Assembly (NCBI GenBank): GCA_948474755.1
Contig: CAOLHI010001311.1
Coordinates: forward strand, 186,001 to 250,000
Origin: Ctenosaura bakeri
Taxonomy: Eukaryota > Chordata > Lepidosauria > Squamata > Iguanidae
Reading direction: 5' to 3'
Length of the DNA stretch: 64,000 nucleotides
The translations under genes and the position numbers were made by a program. Below the pieces are notes generated by a model, which saw nothing but the letters and a program-made list of their open reading frames with translations, did no database searches and had not been told where the DNA came from. Positions 47,781 to 61,038 of the stretch are shown here, piece by piece (the stretch's first letter is position 1; every line of letters starts with the position of its first letter).

Positions 47781-49008
47781 GGTTCTCAATCATTTTGTTG
47801 CTCAGATGTCAGTCTTCCATGGCAGCTCCCCACTTCTTCATATTAATCACCATATTTAAAACTAGCATCCCCTGTTTTGATTGGTGGTATTTTAGTTCTT
47901 CCTGTGTCAAGTTCTTCCCATGTTTTGCTGAACTTTAAGGGGATTTGCCATTACAAAGTAGTTGTAGAAACTAGAAAGCTGGGCCCAAGTGCTAAAGCAA
48001 TGACACATAAAGATCTTGCAAGATTGGATTAACAATACATTGGGCACTGAGCTGGAAAAAATAAGGATATCACTATTGAGAAAAGTTGTTCTGTAGATTA
48101 GTAGCCTGTTTCTGTAGTTTAGTAGCCTGACTCTAAACCATAAATTCAATTGTTAGACCCAACTAGAACAGACTGAATGAATTAATGAGACCTTAAGTCA
48201 ACACTTATGTAGCTTCTATTGAGCCAGGGGCTCTATTCTAGTTGGGAATAACAATTGGATTTAAGATGAAGTGATTTATAGCCTGCTTGTATGCTTGTTA
48301 ACTTGGGAGGCCCACTGAGTTCAGTCAATGCAACCTATTTCCATTTATATATAGAATTGTAGATAAAAAAATTCACACAATGGTCATCAGGCTACTTTTA
48401 CCATATAGCAAATCATTTCCCGCAGTTTACTAAGTAATTAAGAACTAAGAACACAATTCATTTGGCACCTTAAAGGCTGAGTTTTTGTCTTCAGTGTATT
48501 GACATTACTCATCCCTGCTCACTTAGAATTATTGTTAAATGATCTATTTCCACATTAAATAAAACATATGGTCAAAAATGAAACAGGCTGAAGTACAGAT
48601 GTAATGCAGCAAATAAGAACTCAGTAACTTCAGGAATGAAGACAGCTAGGGAACTAAAGGATGGGTGAGTTCGGACAGCAACATCTACACAGGATAAAAG
48701 AATTTTATACCTTCTTTTCTCAAACACTGTTTTCTTACTGATGTGTGTGTGTGTATGCGTATGTGTGTAGTCACTGCAAGTAAGCAGGCCTAAATGTTAC
48801 ACTGAACATATTTGATCATCAGGTAACCTTGTAATAACTGAGAGTTAAAATTGATACTTGTTTGTAGAACAGAGATAAGCAGTAGGCCAGAGCTCTATGT
48901 GTAATCTGTGGTGGACTGCTTTCTCTATCCCTCTCCCCTCTCTCTCTAACATACACAAACAATTTGAGCAATAGCAGCAACAAAATGACATGCTTCCTTA
49001 CTGTAAAT
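47781..49008. other. Unassigned DNA
   Basis: Short TG-rich stretch near 48742-48770. No gene seen. Confidence 0.45.
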
Positions 49009-49010
49009 TA

Positions 49011-49484
49011 CTGTCCTCCCTCAACATTTGCGGGTTTGAGCTCTGTGAATGTGATTGTTTGTGAGGCATGCTCAAGCCTTCCTCCCCACTCTCTTCCTCT
49101 CATTCCCTTGCCTTTTGCCTGGGCACACCGTGCCTTCCTTTTCCATGCTCAGGCAAATGGCAAGGGAATGGTGAAGAGCATCACAAATAGAGAAGGAAGG
49201 TGCACACATGCCTTTCCCCTCATGTTCCCTTGCTTTTTGCTCCAGCACATATGCCTTCTTTTTCTGCATCTCAGCAAAAGGCAAGGGAAGACATATATGC
49301 TTCCCCTCATTCTCTTCCCTTTTGCCCAGATGTGGAGGCAGGCTTGTTGGAGCAAAAGAAAATGAAGGTGAAGGAGCTCTGGAAGGGAATGGGAGGAGGG
49401 AGAGCATGGGGGGAATTATTCACAGTGTTTCCACTTTGCAAGGGTTCTGCTCCCTGAACCCTCATCAAAGTGGAAGGTCCATCA
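49011..49484. mobile_element. Tigger-like element with internal repeats
   Basis: The left end CTGTCCTCCCTCAACATTTGCGGG and the inverse of the right end (GATGGACCTTCCACTTTGATGAGGG) are related. TA stands on both sides (49009-49010, 49485-49486). The interior has degenerate repeats of about 110 bp containing 'cttgccttttgc' and 'gcaaaaggcaaggg', which can pair. Open frames on both strands here come from the repeats. Confidence 0.65.
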
Positions 49485-49654
49485 TATATTGCTGAAATAG
49501 GAGTAATTTTTCTAAGATCGTATACTCTGAGCACAGTTGAGTTCTGGTACCCAGAATATATTCCTGGGACTTGAATTATTTTAACTGTACTAGTTGGATC
49601 TACATTCCGTCATGCTTAGGAAGAAATGTATTGAAATCCAAAGAACTTCATCTC

Positions 49655-49795
49655 TTTCCTTCTTTCTTTCTTATATTTGTATGCCACTTTTCTCCCAGCA
49701 TGGAACCCAAGGTGGCTTCCATCAACAAAATTAAAACAGCAGAGTATTTAAAACAATTTAAAAACATTAAAAACTAAGTTTGTGCTTCTAGTAAA
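49655..49795 (-). mobile_element. LINE 3' end fragment, minus strand
   Basis: A CT-rich start, then 'atatttgtatgccacttttctcccagcatggaacccaaggtggcttccatcaacaaaattaaaac', the reversed 3' end of the same LINE as at 25468-25790. Confidence 0.6.
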
Positions 49796-50194
49796 AATTA
49801 AAGTATACACGACGGGTGGAAGCCTGTCCTTTGAAGACAATTGCCCTTTAATTTTTAATAGCATAGCAAAATAGTCTAATTCTGATGGATTGGGTCTCTG
49901 TGGACCTTTCTGGTATACATTTGGGTTCTACCCAGGAATGTGAGAAGGCTACTGCTGCCCTTTGCCTTCATAGCTTTGAGATGTCACTCTTTATAGACTT
50001 TTATTCATAGTACTTCCCGGAGTTCTCCTTTAAAAATCCTTACAGCACAATACTATACCATAAAATACAGAGCAGTACAAATACTTGAAATATGATATTA
50101 TACATATCAAACAACAGACGTATTAGCCTCCAATGTGCTACCAAACTCTTGGTGGCATTCTCATAATGGCAAGTGCACACTTTACTTTAAAACA
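49796..50194. other. Unassigned DNA
   Basis: Nothing recognised. Confidence 0.45.
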
Positions 50195-50382
50195 ATAGTT
50201 GTTGTGTGCCTTCAAGTCAATTCCAATTTATGGCAACCCTAAGGCGAACATATCATGGTGTATTCTGGGGCTGAGAGTGTGTGATGATCACCCAGTGGGT
50301 TTCCATGGCCAAGTGGGGAATCAAATCCTGGTATCCCCTGGATCATAGTCCAGTAGTCAAACCACTATAGCACTCTGGTTCG
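50195..50382 (-). mobile_element. Squamate-type SINE, minus strand, near complete
   Basis: From 'gttgttgtgtgccttcaagtcaattcc' (3' end) to 'accactatagcactctggtt' (reversed head). The internal 'cacccagtgggtttccatggcc' and 'gaatcaaatcctgg' (reversed box B region) are in the expected places. Confidence 0.88.
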
Positions 50383-51649
50383 GGTGGTAAATCTCATTCC
50401 ATTCAGTGACACTTAGCTCTAAGTGAACATGCATGGAACTGGGCTATTCAGTATAATTCAGTTTCACCTGGTTATTACACAGGCAGGCAAAAAGACAGCT
50501 CTGGGTCTACCTGTGGTGTCAGCACTGCTGTTGCAGTTCCTTGATCCCACAAGTACTCCTATTCTGGAAAAAGGAGGGGATGAATTGCTTTTCCTGGAAG
50601 CATCTGGAGATGGTGATTCACTCTACAAATAGGTTGCAAGCCCTCTCCAATACTATTTAACATTAAAAATATACATTTTTCAAAACCAGAAGTGGACTTC
50701 TGACTATACCTTTGGTTTCATTGGTGGAGGTGTGTCTCTTTGTAGTCCGTGCAACCATGATATAGTCCTGGGGACAGATTTTCTTCTGAACCCACTATAG
50801 TTGCCCATTCCTGATTGAATGTGACTCAAATGACTTCTGACCCCAAGAGGTATGTCCAGAAAGTGTTAATGCTTTTGAGAAAACAAGTCAAACTCTGCTA
50901 GACTATTGATTAAAATATTTGCCAGGCAGAGGTACCTTTTTTCTAACAGTTTATTTCAGTGCTGACATATAAAATTGATTCTTTTGCATTTGTTATCTTC
51001 TCTCAGGGAAGCTTATCTTCTATGACATGAATGCAACCTGAAACATAAAAAATTAGGGAAAAAAACCAAACACCTGCTGAGAAGTGTGATAGTTAAACCT
51101 GCAGTTGGGCATAACTTGCTGTTTAGGTAAGCATTCTAAACAAATCATTCTAATGCCATAAGATGTAGATCTGAAGGGGGATGCTTAGAAACCCACACAT
51201 TTCTTCAGACAGATGGCTTCTAAGCTTCTCTAGCAGGTGATCTCTTAAATATGAAGTAGAGCTTAAAAGGGCTGGATGTGAAATCTGTACTAATTCCCTT
51301 CCACTGCATAAGAATCTTTCTCTCTCTCTGTTTCTAAGATGTAAATTCTCATTTTTCATTCATAAGCAAAATACAGGTTCCATTTTCACTAGCTTAAAAG
51401 GAAAATAAAAGTCTTGGTCAACAATGCTAATAAGAGGCTTTTAGGCACCCACCTATGGCTGTGCAATACGTGTTGTGCTATGACAGCTAGATCTTTTTGC
51501 AAAATATTCCACAAGATATTGTTAATTATATACATTTGTTCCTGTACTGCTAGAGCTGAAATATTCTGAAATATCTGTGAGTGACAGCTGAATGCAGGTT
51601 TGTATGTATAAAATTCTCAGAAGCGTATCTAGTCAAAATAAGCTTTCCT
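50383..51649. other. Unassigned DNA
   Basis: No gene or bounded repeat recognised. Confidence 0.45.
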
Positions 51650-52005
51650 TACAGTGTGAAGCAAGTTTGCAGGTTACCTCAAGGAATGTCTCCCTTTATA
51701 TCATCTTCCTAGGACACTGTCATCTTCATTTGAGGCACTGTTGGTTCTGCTGCCACTGCAAGCCTTTTATGTGCTGGTGCCCCTTTTTAGGAATCAGCTC
51801 CCTTCATGTATCATGCCATGCATCAAAACTAATGTCTTTTAGATGTTTACTGAAAATGTATCTTTTTATTGTCTTTCCCATAGCCATGAGCAATTTCCAA
51901 CTTTCTCATACCTTTTTTTTTTTTAATACATATTCTGTGATGGTATTGTAAGACACTTTGGGATTTGTGCAAATTAAAAGTGATGTTGAAATATTTGTAA
52001 TGTAT
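51650..52005 (+). mobile_element. LINE 3' end fragment
   Basis: 'aggaatcagctccctt', 'ttagatgtttactgaaaatgtatctttttattgtctttcc' and 'gtaagacactttgggatttgtgcaaattaaaagtgatgttgaaata' follow the order of an L2/CR1-type ORF2 end plus 3' UTR. No intact frame. Confidence 0.5.
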
Positions 52006-53634
52006 AAATAGTACATACATATATGATTTTAAAACCTGCCAATTTAAGATCAAGCTAAGGCTAATGCCTTAACAGAAAAGACTATCCAGTGATCAGGAAC
52101 AATAGGATATAATGTCACAAATTGTGCATGCTTACACATATGCATGCACAATATTGCGATTTTGCATTGGTCTTTCAGGCTCAAATCCAGATGGGGAAGA
52201 CGTAGTGCCCACCTAAGATACCTTTTCTTGTCCTGGTCATGAATTTCCCTATGGAGCATCTGAACTTTACTGTATTGCAGAATCCTCCTTTGAGATGACC
52301 AACCGATTTCTCTGGAGATTCTCCTTTCCATTTGAGTGTTCACCAACAAATGCAAGGTGATATTGATTAAATTAATTGTAATTATTAGTACAGAACTAAA
52401 CTCCAAGGGAATCCAAGAAAATCAGAAACACCAAAGGTGTTTCTAGGCTTGTATTCTATTTGTTTCTTGACCTGAATGTTTCTGCTCTTGTCTCTCAGCT
52501 GATTTGGATGTGGCAATTCCTGTTGTGTTTCTTTATGGCATTTATTCATGGTCACACTTTCAGAGGGAACTAATATAGGACTATTTGACCACAACAGAAG
52601 TAATTCTTTGTGCAACAATATCAGGCTAGTTTGGCTGACATTACCATTTACCCAGGAAATGATAGTATTTGGAACAGGTATCCAAAGTGTCAGCCTCACC
52701 TTCTGTATCCACTACTGGTTCTTATTCTACTCCTTCACCACCATAACTCCACCCAACAACTTTGGCCACAGTGGTTGAGTCACCACCTCAAATAGTGTGG
52801 ACTTCAGAATATAAAATGACATAAAGGAAATGTATGGTGTAGAGGTGGAAAAAATGGCTACAGCTTGGACCAAGCCAGCCAGAACCTAGCTTCAGCAGCT
52901 GCCATCATAATCAGTATTCATGTCTGTGGGTGACTTGAGCCTGACAAGCTAGGCAGGAATGAACAGCACCCAGAAAGCCCAGCTTGAAAGAGATTTGTAA
53001 ATTGAGAAATTGAGAAAGGATGCTGGGGCTGAGAGGAAACTAAGACTTCATTTTCCCCTCTCATTACACCATGGGTAGCTAACAGAAATTATAACCTGTG
53101 TTTACATCCTTCATCAACAATATCCAGAGAAACCCTAGCACATCCTGCTCCCTGCAACATGGCATTATCTTTTTCAGATGCACTTCTGTCTCTGGAGCAC
53201 AGTTTAGGGCTCTAGAACGTGGCATAACCTGGGAGAAAAATAATGCTGCAATGACTAGGTAAAGGCAGAAGGCCAGACTACAATTTCTTAAACCATCTTT
53301 AGCCAATGCCATGCCACTTGCAGGTTCTAATCAATGACATCTCCATTCCAGTATGTGCTCAGAGAGGGATCTGAGACCTGCATACTATCTATGGCTACTC
53401 AGTCAGTTAGATTGGCTTCTCAGACATTGAAACTCTTGCTCTTAGATATGGCCAGGAAGAAAAACACCATCAAAGCTTCCCTTGAGTAATATGATTATCA
53501 CTTTCTTGGGGGAGGGGAGTATGGGGTAGCACAAAGGAAAACATGTAATTAATGTAAAGTAAGATAAATTTGTAAAATAAAACAAAGCTACAAACTTTCA
53601 TGGGTCCATGGAAATAACAGGAAAACCTTTAAAC
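52006..53634. other. Unassigned DNA
   Basis: Open frames at 52050-52406 and 52385-52699 (minus) show no recognised domain. No gene called. Confidence 0.4.
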
Positions 53635-53637
53635 ATA

Positions 53638-54093
53638 GGCCACTTCCGCACGGGGTGAGGGAATCGCCCTGTGATGCTACTCACCAGAATTTTGGGCTCC
53701 CTGGTTCGGTCCACGCTTCTCCGGAGCAGTCCATGGCCGCCACTCCACACTGCTCCAGGGATGAAAATGGTGGCTTCCGGTTGGTCGAGGATCTCCTCTG
53801 ACCGCTGAAGTTCGCCAGTCTAAAGCCCGCCCCTGGCAGATCGCAGGCTCACACCAATGCGAGCCTGCGAATCTGCATATGGGAGCAGCCTCGCAGTGTT
53901 GCGCTCCGTGCTTTTGAAAGACCTGTTTTTAGCAGTCATTCGAAAACACGCTGGACAACCACTTGGGGTTGTTCGGGAGTGGGATGGACTGCAGATCTAC
54001 ATTCAGTAGGTCCGACCCAGTCCGGTCCCAGGTGCAGATGTCTTCCCTGGAGGACGCTCTGCCCCATTTAAAAAACCCCGTGTGGAAATGGCC
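53638..54093. mobile_element. GC-rich DNA element, GGCC-end family, copy 7
   Basis: Starts GGCCACTTCCGCACGGGGT and ends ACCCCGTGTGGAAATGGCC, an almost perfect 19-bp inverted end. ATA precedes (53635-53637) and follows (54094-54096). Interior GC-rich, with internal inverted words ('gcgagcctgcga' / 'tcgcaggctc'), not clearly related to the interiors at 44374 or 47346. Confidence 0.9.
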
Positions 54094-54096
54094 ATA

Positions 54097-56194
54097 CATT
54101 AAAACTGAACTCAGCTTTGAAGCCAATTTTGTTAGAGCAATGACTTGGCAATACAGGGAGGCTTACCTGTTAGGGGAAACTGATGGATCAGCTGCTGCAG
54201 GTGTGGCAAATTGTTTGTGATTTTACCATTGCTAATTCTGCAGCGTTTTTTTAAACAGAACAGCAGCTCTGCTGGTGGCAAGGCTCTGAAGGGACAGGTC
54301 CTAGCCTCAGGAGAGCTCCCATTCAACTCTCTATAGCTCTGGAAAAGTAGTGGTAAAACAAAGACTCCCATGGTTATGAGGTCACTAGCTGTCCCTGTTA
54401 CCAACCACAAGCATGTTTCTAAATATTCACTGATGAATCAGCAACACTATTTCTTTGTTTTGATTGCTGCTTGCTGCATATCCTAAGACTTCTAGCAGAA
54501 TGAAATGGTCATTATGTTCACAGAGCTCAGCAACTGTTGGTTATCAGGAAAGTTCTATGGTTACATTTTACCATGAACACCAGCAATTGCGTCTTGTGGT
54601 TGTTAGCTTAAGAAGATACTCACCAGATCCTTTTGCTTTGGCTCACAGACTTTTAAGGGAAGCTGTTTGAATCTGTGCCAAAATCCCAAACCTCAGCATC
54701 AATACTGAATAGTAATGAGCAGACGAACTTACATTTCCTAGCTACATTTCCTCTTATCTACTATCAGAAAAAATGCATAGATTATTTTCCTTTATCCCCC
54801 CAACAATTTGTATTTGCTTCCTTGATCTCATAGTGTGTTCTTTTTAATCTGCCATTTTCTCACAATTTTATATCTTATTTTGATTTTGTAAACAATCCTG
54901 GAAGCATGGCTGCATTTATGGATGGACTATTAAAAAAGAAATAAAGTAGCAAGTGGGATAATTGTATTTTGATGGGACTGATGCATCTGTCAATTCCATT
55001 TTTTAAATTTTCTCATCTTTCCCATCTCTAATTTGGTTTCCCATGATTTGTGAACATTTCAGTTTGGTTCATTCTGAGCCAAGCCACCAGTTTTTGTGCA
55101 TTTATAAAAGCCTTTTGCTTGCAATCTTACTATATATACATGTTCTTCAAGACATTGTCCTAATATGTCCTAGTGCATTTTGACCATTACTTTTACCAGT
55201 ATGTGCACCACTGTGTACACTTTCCCCAACCCATACATTTTTGTATGCATTCTGTTTTTTTAATTTCAAACATACATTGCAACATTAAAAGAAGTAGGAA
55301 TTTCAAGAGATCAGCATTTGGTTCAAATGTGCAGAATATGTAAAATTCATGCTAAAATGGAAACTGAACTAATTTCACCCACATTGCTAGTTGTGTGTGG
55401 GTTTTGGGCTTCCCAGAAACCATGATCAAAGTTTTAGCACAAATATGGGCACACCTGTGTGTGCACAAATATGTGCACAAATTTGGGCATACCTGTGCAG
55501 AGTTGGGAAACTATGAAAGAAACAGGAGCCATCCCTACCAAGGGCTTCTTGCATGAGCTTCAACATGTGACATGTCAGTTTACTTCTGATTTTGTTTGGA
55601 CATGATTTTGGGATCACTATACACGGGGAGGGATCTTGAGATATGGAGGCCAGGCACTTTTAGATAATGTTTGGAAATGATAAATTGTCTGTGAATTCAT
55701 TAATTACCAAATCTGTGTGCAGGCTTTGTAGTTGCCTGGGAAGCTTCAGGCAGCGCCAAACTGGGCCACATATGCCGCACAGACTGCACCTTTGTCCTTA
55801 ATCAGTGTCAACAAAGTCTGGAATAGTGATGTGTTGCATGATCCGTTTACTCAAAGATAAATCTAAAAAAATTCATTTTTTTTAAAAAAAATCGTGCACA
55901 GCAATGAAACCTAACCTTTACTATACAGAAGCAGAGACCTATGACGTACTGAAAGATTACCATATTCAGTTTTTAATGTTGCTCAGTCTTTGCCTCAACT
56001 GACAAACATCTTTGTATCATAAAAAGTTTATCTATTTGCTTTATTTGGTGGAATATTTTTTTCTCCATGGACAGCACTGAAGTTGTTCCCTTCAGCACAA
56101 AACAGAAGGATGTAGTGACAAGGCTGAAACTTAAAATGTTGGAAATCTTGAGCAAAACTGAATGGAAGAACAAGGAAGTGTTTACAAATGAAAC
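54097..56194. other. Unassigned DNA
   Basis: A short tandem similarity at 55438-55498 ('caaatatgggcacacctgtgtg', 'caaatttgggcatacctgtgc'). No gene recognised. Confidence 0.4.
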
Positions 56195-56197
56195 TAG

Positions 56198-56316
56198 AGC
56201 CATTTCTGCACTAGCCTGTTATAGTGCTATTATTCCACTTTAAACATCCTATAGAATTCCATAAGATGTTGAAAGTGGAATAGTAGCATTATATCAGGCT
56301 AGTGTGGAAATACCCT
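56198..56316. mobile_element. Short palindromic DNA element, GGCC-end family, copy 3
   Basis: The 'gttatagtgctattattccac' arm and its complement flank a very short centre. Ends AGCCATTTCTGCAC and GTGTGGAAATACCC. Possible duplication TAG (56195-56197, 56317-56319), off by one base at the right end. A smaller, internally deleted form of the copies at 2614 and 3570. Confidence 0.78.
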
Positions 56317-56319
56317 TAG

Positions 56320-57505
56320 TTTTCTGCTGCACGTGGATAAGCATGAACAGTGGGGAAGAGGAATGATGGTGATTTTGCTTTCTCCCCACCAAACTCAGGT
56401 ACTGCCATGTGACAAGTAAGGAGAGTGACAGGAGTGACAAAAAAGAATACTTGTTTAGTTTATTCCTTTTCAGGGTACTCCTGCTTCTCCCTCCCCTTAC
56501 ATATGACTGGCCCTGGCATTAGACAGGATTGGGCAGCTACTTCAAGCAATAGCTTTGGAGTTTCCTGAAAGTCATTTAATTTGTTATTATATTTTCACTG
56601 TTGGTCAGGGGGTTACTGTGGAATTTTCTACCTCAAACATCAAAATAGTTTTGCTGGTTTAGGGTACTATTCACCTTGAGTTAGAAAGGAGACACACATT
56701 TTCTGCTCCACTGTAGGCATCAAAGTGACATGGGCCAGGCCTTCCTATCTAGAGTATCAGGTACCAAATTTTAACACAACCACTTCTTTCTGTTGCTGGA
56801 CCCACGCCATATGGAGCTACTGAGTTTGGTAGGAACTGAGGCCTTTTGCTGTTTACCAGTACTTAACAGTACTTCAGTCCAATTTTTCTCTCATTACAGT
56901 ACCTGTAGTGACTAACAAAACAGAATAGCATTTAATGTATCATGAAATTAGTAATAACTACAGATATAAGCCAAACAGAGTGAGAAGGGGAAGAAAGTAG
57001 AGAGCACAACAGCAACACGTAATTCCAAACAATTAGAGAAGTTAAGCAAAGTCACAGATAGCTGAAGTGCCATGTTATCAAATACCTTTTAATTTACTTT
57101 TTCTAAAACAAAACAAAACTTTAGTTTCTTCAGAAAAACCAGCAGGGAAGCAGACAAATTTGCTTCTCAAAGGGAGAATTGCAAAACCTGGCCCATACTT
57201 CAGAGGGAGGAAAACAAAGATGAGGATGTCCAGCAATGATCAAGGTGACTGGACAGGTTCATGGGCAGCTTCATGTTAGAGGAAGTGCTCCTTCATATTC
57301 TGTGGGCTCAAGCTATTTAGAGCATAAAGGTCACTGCCAGTACTAGGCCCTAAAAAAACAACTTGAAAGGAAAGAGAGACAGCAGGATACTGAAGTTGTA
57401 GTCCATGGTTCCTAGTCAGAATCCATATTTGGTCTCATCTAGACTAGTGACTTGTTCCAATTTAGACTGTACCATTCAGCATTGGTTCCTGATACTTCTT
57501 GTCAC
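56320..57505. other. Unassigned DNA
   Basis: No gene or bounded repeat recognised. Confidence 0.45.
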
Positions 57506-57510
57506 TTCCC

Positions 57511-58206
57511 TGTTACTCTGACTTTTGGGGGTCCCGTGGGGGACACATTGATTTACTCCAAGTTATCAAGATTGGGAAAATTAGCGGAGCACTGACATTA
57601 GCAAAATGAGGGGCAGGGTAACCCAGCAGGATCTTTTACTCAAATTTTATGGGGTCAGGCCAAGCCAAAACCCAGACAAATGTACCAAATAAATGAATTT
57701 TATTAAATGAATATAGTACCACACACCAACACACTCACTCATTTAAGCACACAACGCCTATTGAGAAGGAAAAGAGGTGAAAAATGGATAGGGGATATAG
57801 CAAAGGGAATGTAGAGGCAGTGATACTGCACCTATCCTGAAGTCTTTGGTCCGGGAAGTGGCGAGAATAATGGAGCTCAGCAAAGAGACGGCTGAGGGGA
57901 TCACTCAACTAACAGAGTGCCAGTCTGCTAGCATGGTGGAGAGTTCTCTGAAGAGATCCTCTAAAACTGGGACTACTTATTAGGGCAGTACATACCTTGA
58001 CAGCAGGCCCTCTCCTGGGAAGAACAATGGCCCAAACAAAGGAAGGAATGCCATACAATGGCAAGTGGGTTGCAGTATTGTTTCAAGTAGGGTTGCAGTA
58101 TTGGTTTATGTAGATGGACCTTGCCTTGTAGAATTCAAGGTTGCTCAACCTGGAGAAAATTTCAAATTTATATCTCCCTGGGAAGGGGCATGCCAATGGG
58201 GTAACA
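57511..58206 (-). mobile_element. Solo LTR (family A, copy 2)
   Basis: The plus strand starts TGTTACTCTG and ends GGGGTAACA, so on the minus strand it is TGTTACCCC...CAGAGTAACA. The flanks TTCCC (57506-57510) and TCCCC (58207-58211) match at four of five bases, as for a 5-bp duplication. 'aataaatgaattttatt' and 'ggggtcaggcc' lie where family members at 38461 and 63445 have similar text. Near its 5' end 'caatactgcaaccc' occurs twice. No coding part. Confidence 0.78.
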
Positions 58207-58369
58207 TCCCCTCCCAATGTTCCCCTTTTACTGGAGTGGAAAAAACAAATAACAAGGCAGTAGTTTTCAGTGTATTTCTGGGCTTCTAGCTTGTGATTTG
58301 AGTTGTGGGTACATCTGTCCCCTAGACTGCAGCAATGTTTACACATCGTCTATTTCTCTACCAGTGCAT

Positions 58370-58520
58370 CTTTAATATTTACTTTATTATATATTCCTAT
58401 CCCACCCTACATCAAAACATCTCAGGGAGGCACACAAGTAAAAGCAATATAAACTAAACTAAACTAAACAATTTAAATAACTTAAACAGGAAAAGCATAT
58501 TAAATATGTTTAACAAGTTT
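58370..58520 (-). mobile_element. LINE 3' end fragment, minus strand
   Basis: 'tttattatatattcctatcccaccctacatcaaaacatctcagggaggcacacaagtaaaagcaatataaac' is the reversed LINE terminus; a short (AAACT)n run follows at 58453-58470. Confidence 0.5.
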
Positions 58521-59369
58521 AAAAGATCAATATTCTTTTTAAGCCATGTGCGCTAGCAGTTCAACTTATGCTTCAAAGATCACCTGCTGGCACAAGTACA
58601 GGCATTCTTCCAGTTTAGCAATCTCAGATCCCAACAAGAAAAAAGTAAAAGAAAGGGTAGTCATAGCTCTTTCTCTCTCTCCCTCTCTCTCATTCTCATC
58701 CCCCCCCCCGCCCCGTGTACATACATCATTGCATTTTGGGGAAGAAAGACCCACTCCTTTTATTTCCCTTTCTTTTTTATTTCTGTTTTGATCAGCCCCA
58801 TTTGATTTCTTATGGCAGCATAATTATTTTTTTAATGAAATAAAATTCAATTTTTAAACATTCTGATTGGGAAGGAAATTTTTTTTAAAAAGCTAGGTAA
58901 GTTGAGATGACAAATTCTTTCAAAATCTGTTTGAACTTGCCACAGTTTATTTCCTTAAAAAACAAAAACAAACCCTACTTCTTTATTAGTTTGGGACTAG
59001 CATTGTCTTATTTGCATTCCCTCTTAAAAAAAGAAACTGACTTCATCCTTTCAGCTGATACCGGTATTACCTACCTCACTTTTTTCCATGTGTAAATCTG
59101 TTTATGGTTAGTGCAACTTTGTAGTCCTTCAGCTGGCACTGGTTCCTCTCAGCCTTGTTTGTTAAATCTGCTTGGGTTGGCACAGATGTGTCCTCTCTCC
59201 TCCTTTTAATAAAGAAGCATTCGTATTTGAGAAATACTTTTATCAGAACCAATCACAATGCTATAAAAAGGTGCAGGAATTCTAGTTATCTAGAACCTTT
59301 CATCATGCAAAGTGGCACAAAATATTAGGAGACTGGGCAAAAAGACAGAAAATATTGAGTCAGATAAAG
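58521..59369. other. Unassigned DNA with a (CT)n stretch
   Basis: CT-rich low complexity near 58668-58710 with a C-run. No gene recognised. Confidence 0.45.
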
Positions 59370-59505
59370 CAGTGGGAATCATTTGGTCCTCCAGATGTTG
59401 CTGGATTGCATTTCCCAGAAACATTATCTGCCATAGCTAATGGTGGGGAATGCTGGGATCTGCAGTTCAGCTATGTTTGGATGACCCTACAATTCCCACC
59501 ACTTT
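59370..59505. mobile_element. hAT-like MITE
   Basis: Start 'cagtgggaatcatttggtcctccagatg', middle 'ggggaatgctgggatctgcagttcagc', end 'ttggatgaccctacaattcccacc'. Inverse ends and the usual order of a common amniote MITE. Target duplication not clear. Confidence 0.55.
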
Positions 59506-59656
59506 CTGAACTTTCCTGTTAGACTTGACATTTGACATCACTGTCATCATTGTTGTCATCATAGTCATCCTCCTCTTTATTTATTTGTAGTTCCTCCACC
59601 CTATATTACCATATCTTTGGGCAGAGTGGTTTAAGACAAACTGCTGTATTCCTTTC

Positions 59657-59661
<5 letters not shown>

Positions 59662-59712
<51 letters not shown>
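59662..59712. repeat. (ATT)n microsatellite
   Basis: About seventeen ATT units. Confidence 0.97.
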
Positions 59713-61035
59713 CCATGCTTTGCAGTCAGGATGCAAGTTCAACGCTGCCTTTTGTGAATTCTTTTTTTTTGCTTTTGGTGACCTTCCCCGATGCTCCGCC
59801 ACCACAAGTGGACACCAGCTACTACAGGCAAAGAGCAAATGGCCAGTGTGGAGAGGTGTCTCGTATTTGGCAGGCATGTTATCCTTTCCACTCCAACATT
59901 CAAGCCTCTTTTTAGTGTTTGTGCATTAATATGATTAAATTCCCCAACACTGTGTGGTAAAATTCTAGATAAAAATGGCTCAGCACAAGCTACCCTAAAA
60001 AGCAGCTGTTTTCCATTCAGTCAACCTTAATAAAGGCAAGAAAATACCATTTCACACAAGCTTGATAAACCATTTTCAAATATTCTTCATTCAACTAAAA
60101 ATAAAATCCTCTGGGGATATGCCTTTTGAAGGACATTTCTTCTTAGAAAATTCCAGCTTTTTATTTCTCTCACTTTGATTAAAGTGGTGTTATCAGAAAT
60201 AACAAATGCTCTTTTAAATAATAGATTTTTAAAAATATACCACATACTACACACCTGGTGTTCAGGTTCTGTTTGTTTTCTCATAAATAAATGAATTTTA
60301 AGGAACACCTTAGGCATTGACCATGCATGCAGAATATCAAGCCAAAAGGCACTAGTCTGTGTTTGGAAATATTTGATGTAAAATATTTATGACGGAAAGC
60401 TTTTTACCACCAATAGCAGTTATGAAGGCCTCCTGCCTAGAACTGCCTAAGCACACCAATGGCTTTATTGCTGATTGACTTGATTATTGATTTGGATATC
60501 TTTGCAGCCGCAGCCCCTAAGGCTCAGAACAGGTCATACATCTCTTCTTTTTTTTTTGTATTAAAAATAAACCTTCATAGCACAAGCAAATTGAAATCAG
60601 TCTAAGTATACAGGTATATTTTACAGCTTGGCACTCTTTTTAAGGCTTCTGCTTTATTTAATCCTTGCCACTAAAAGTTAGACCAAAACAGATGGAAAAT
60701 GTTACATGTAAATATGCAAGGGGGTGCATCATGCAACATACTGCAGGCTGCGGAATTGTGATGTGCCCTGACCACACAGTTTGGTTCAGACCTTGCTTGA
60801 GCTATTTGCATAACAGCCAACGGCACCATGGACCAGTTTGAAGGCAACACTGTTCAACTCAAGCTCAATTAGAAATCTTGATTCAGAAATCTAAATGTAA
60901 ATATTTATAGTCTTTGTTGCTACTGTCAAAAACCAAGAAATGACTATAACATTTTTTTAAAAAAATTATGTGCTGATAGTGAATGAAAATTGTAGGCAGG
61001 GTGACCCCTTGTCATGGGATTTTACCAAACACAAT
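59713..61035. other. Unassigned, unique-looking DNA
   Basis: No gene. 60304-60540 is non-repetitive and holds homeodomain-type words (TGATTGACT near 60472, TGATTATTGATTT near 60481), which makes it a weak candidate for a conserved regulatory segment. This is inference only. Confidence 0.35.
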
Positions 61036-61038
61036 TTA

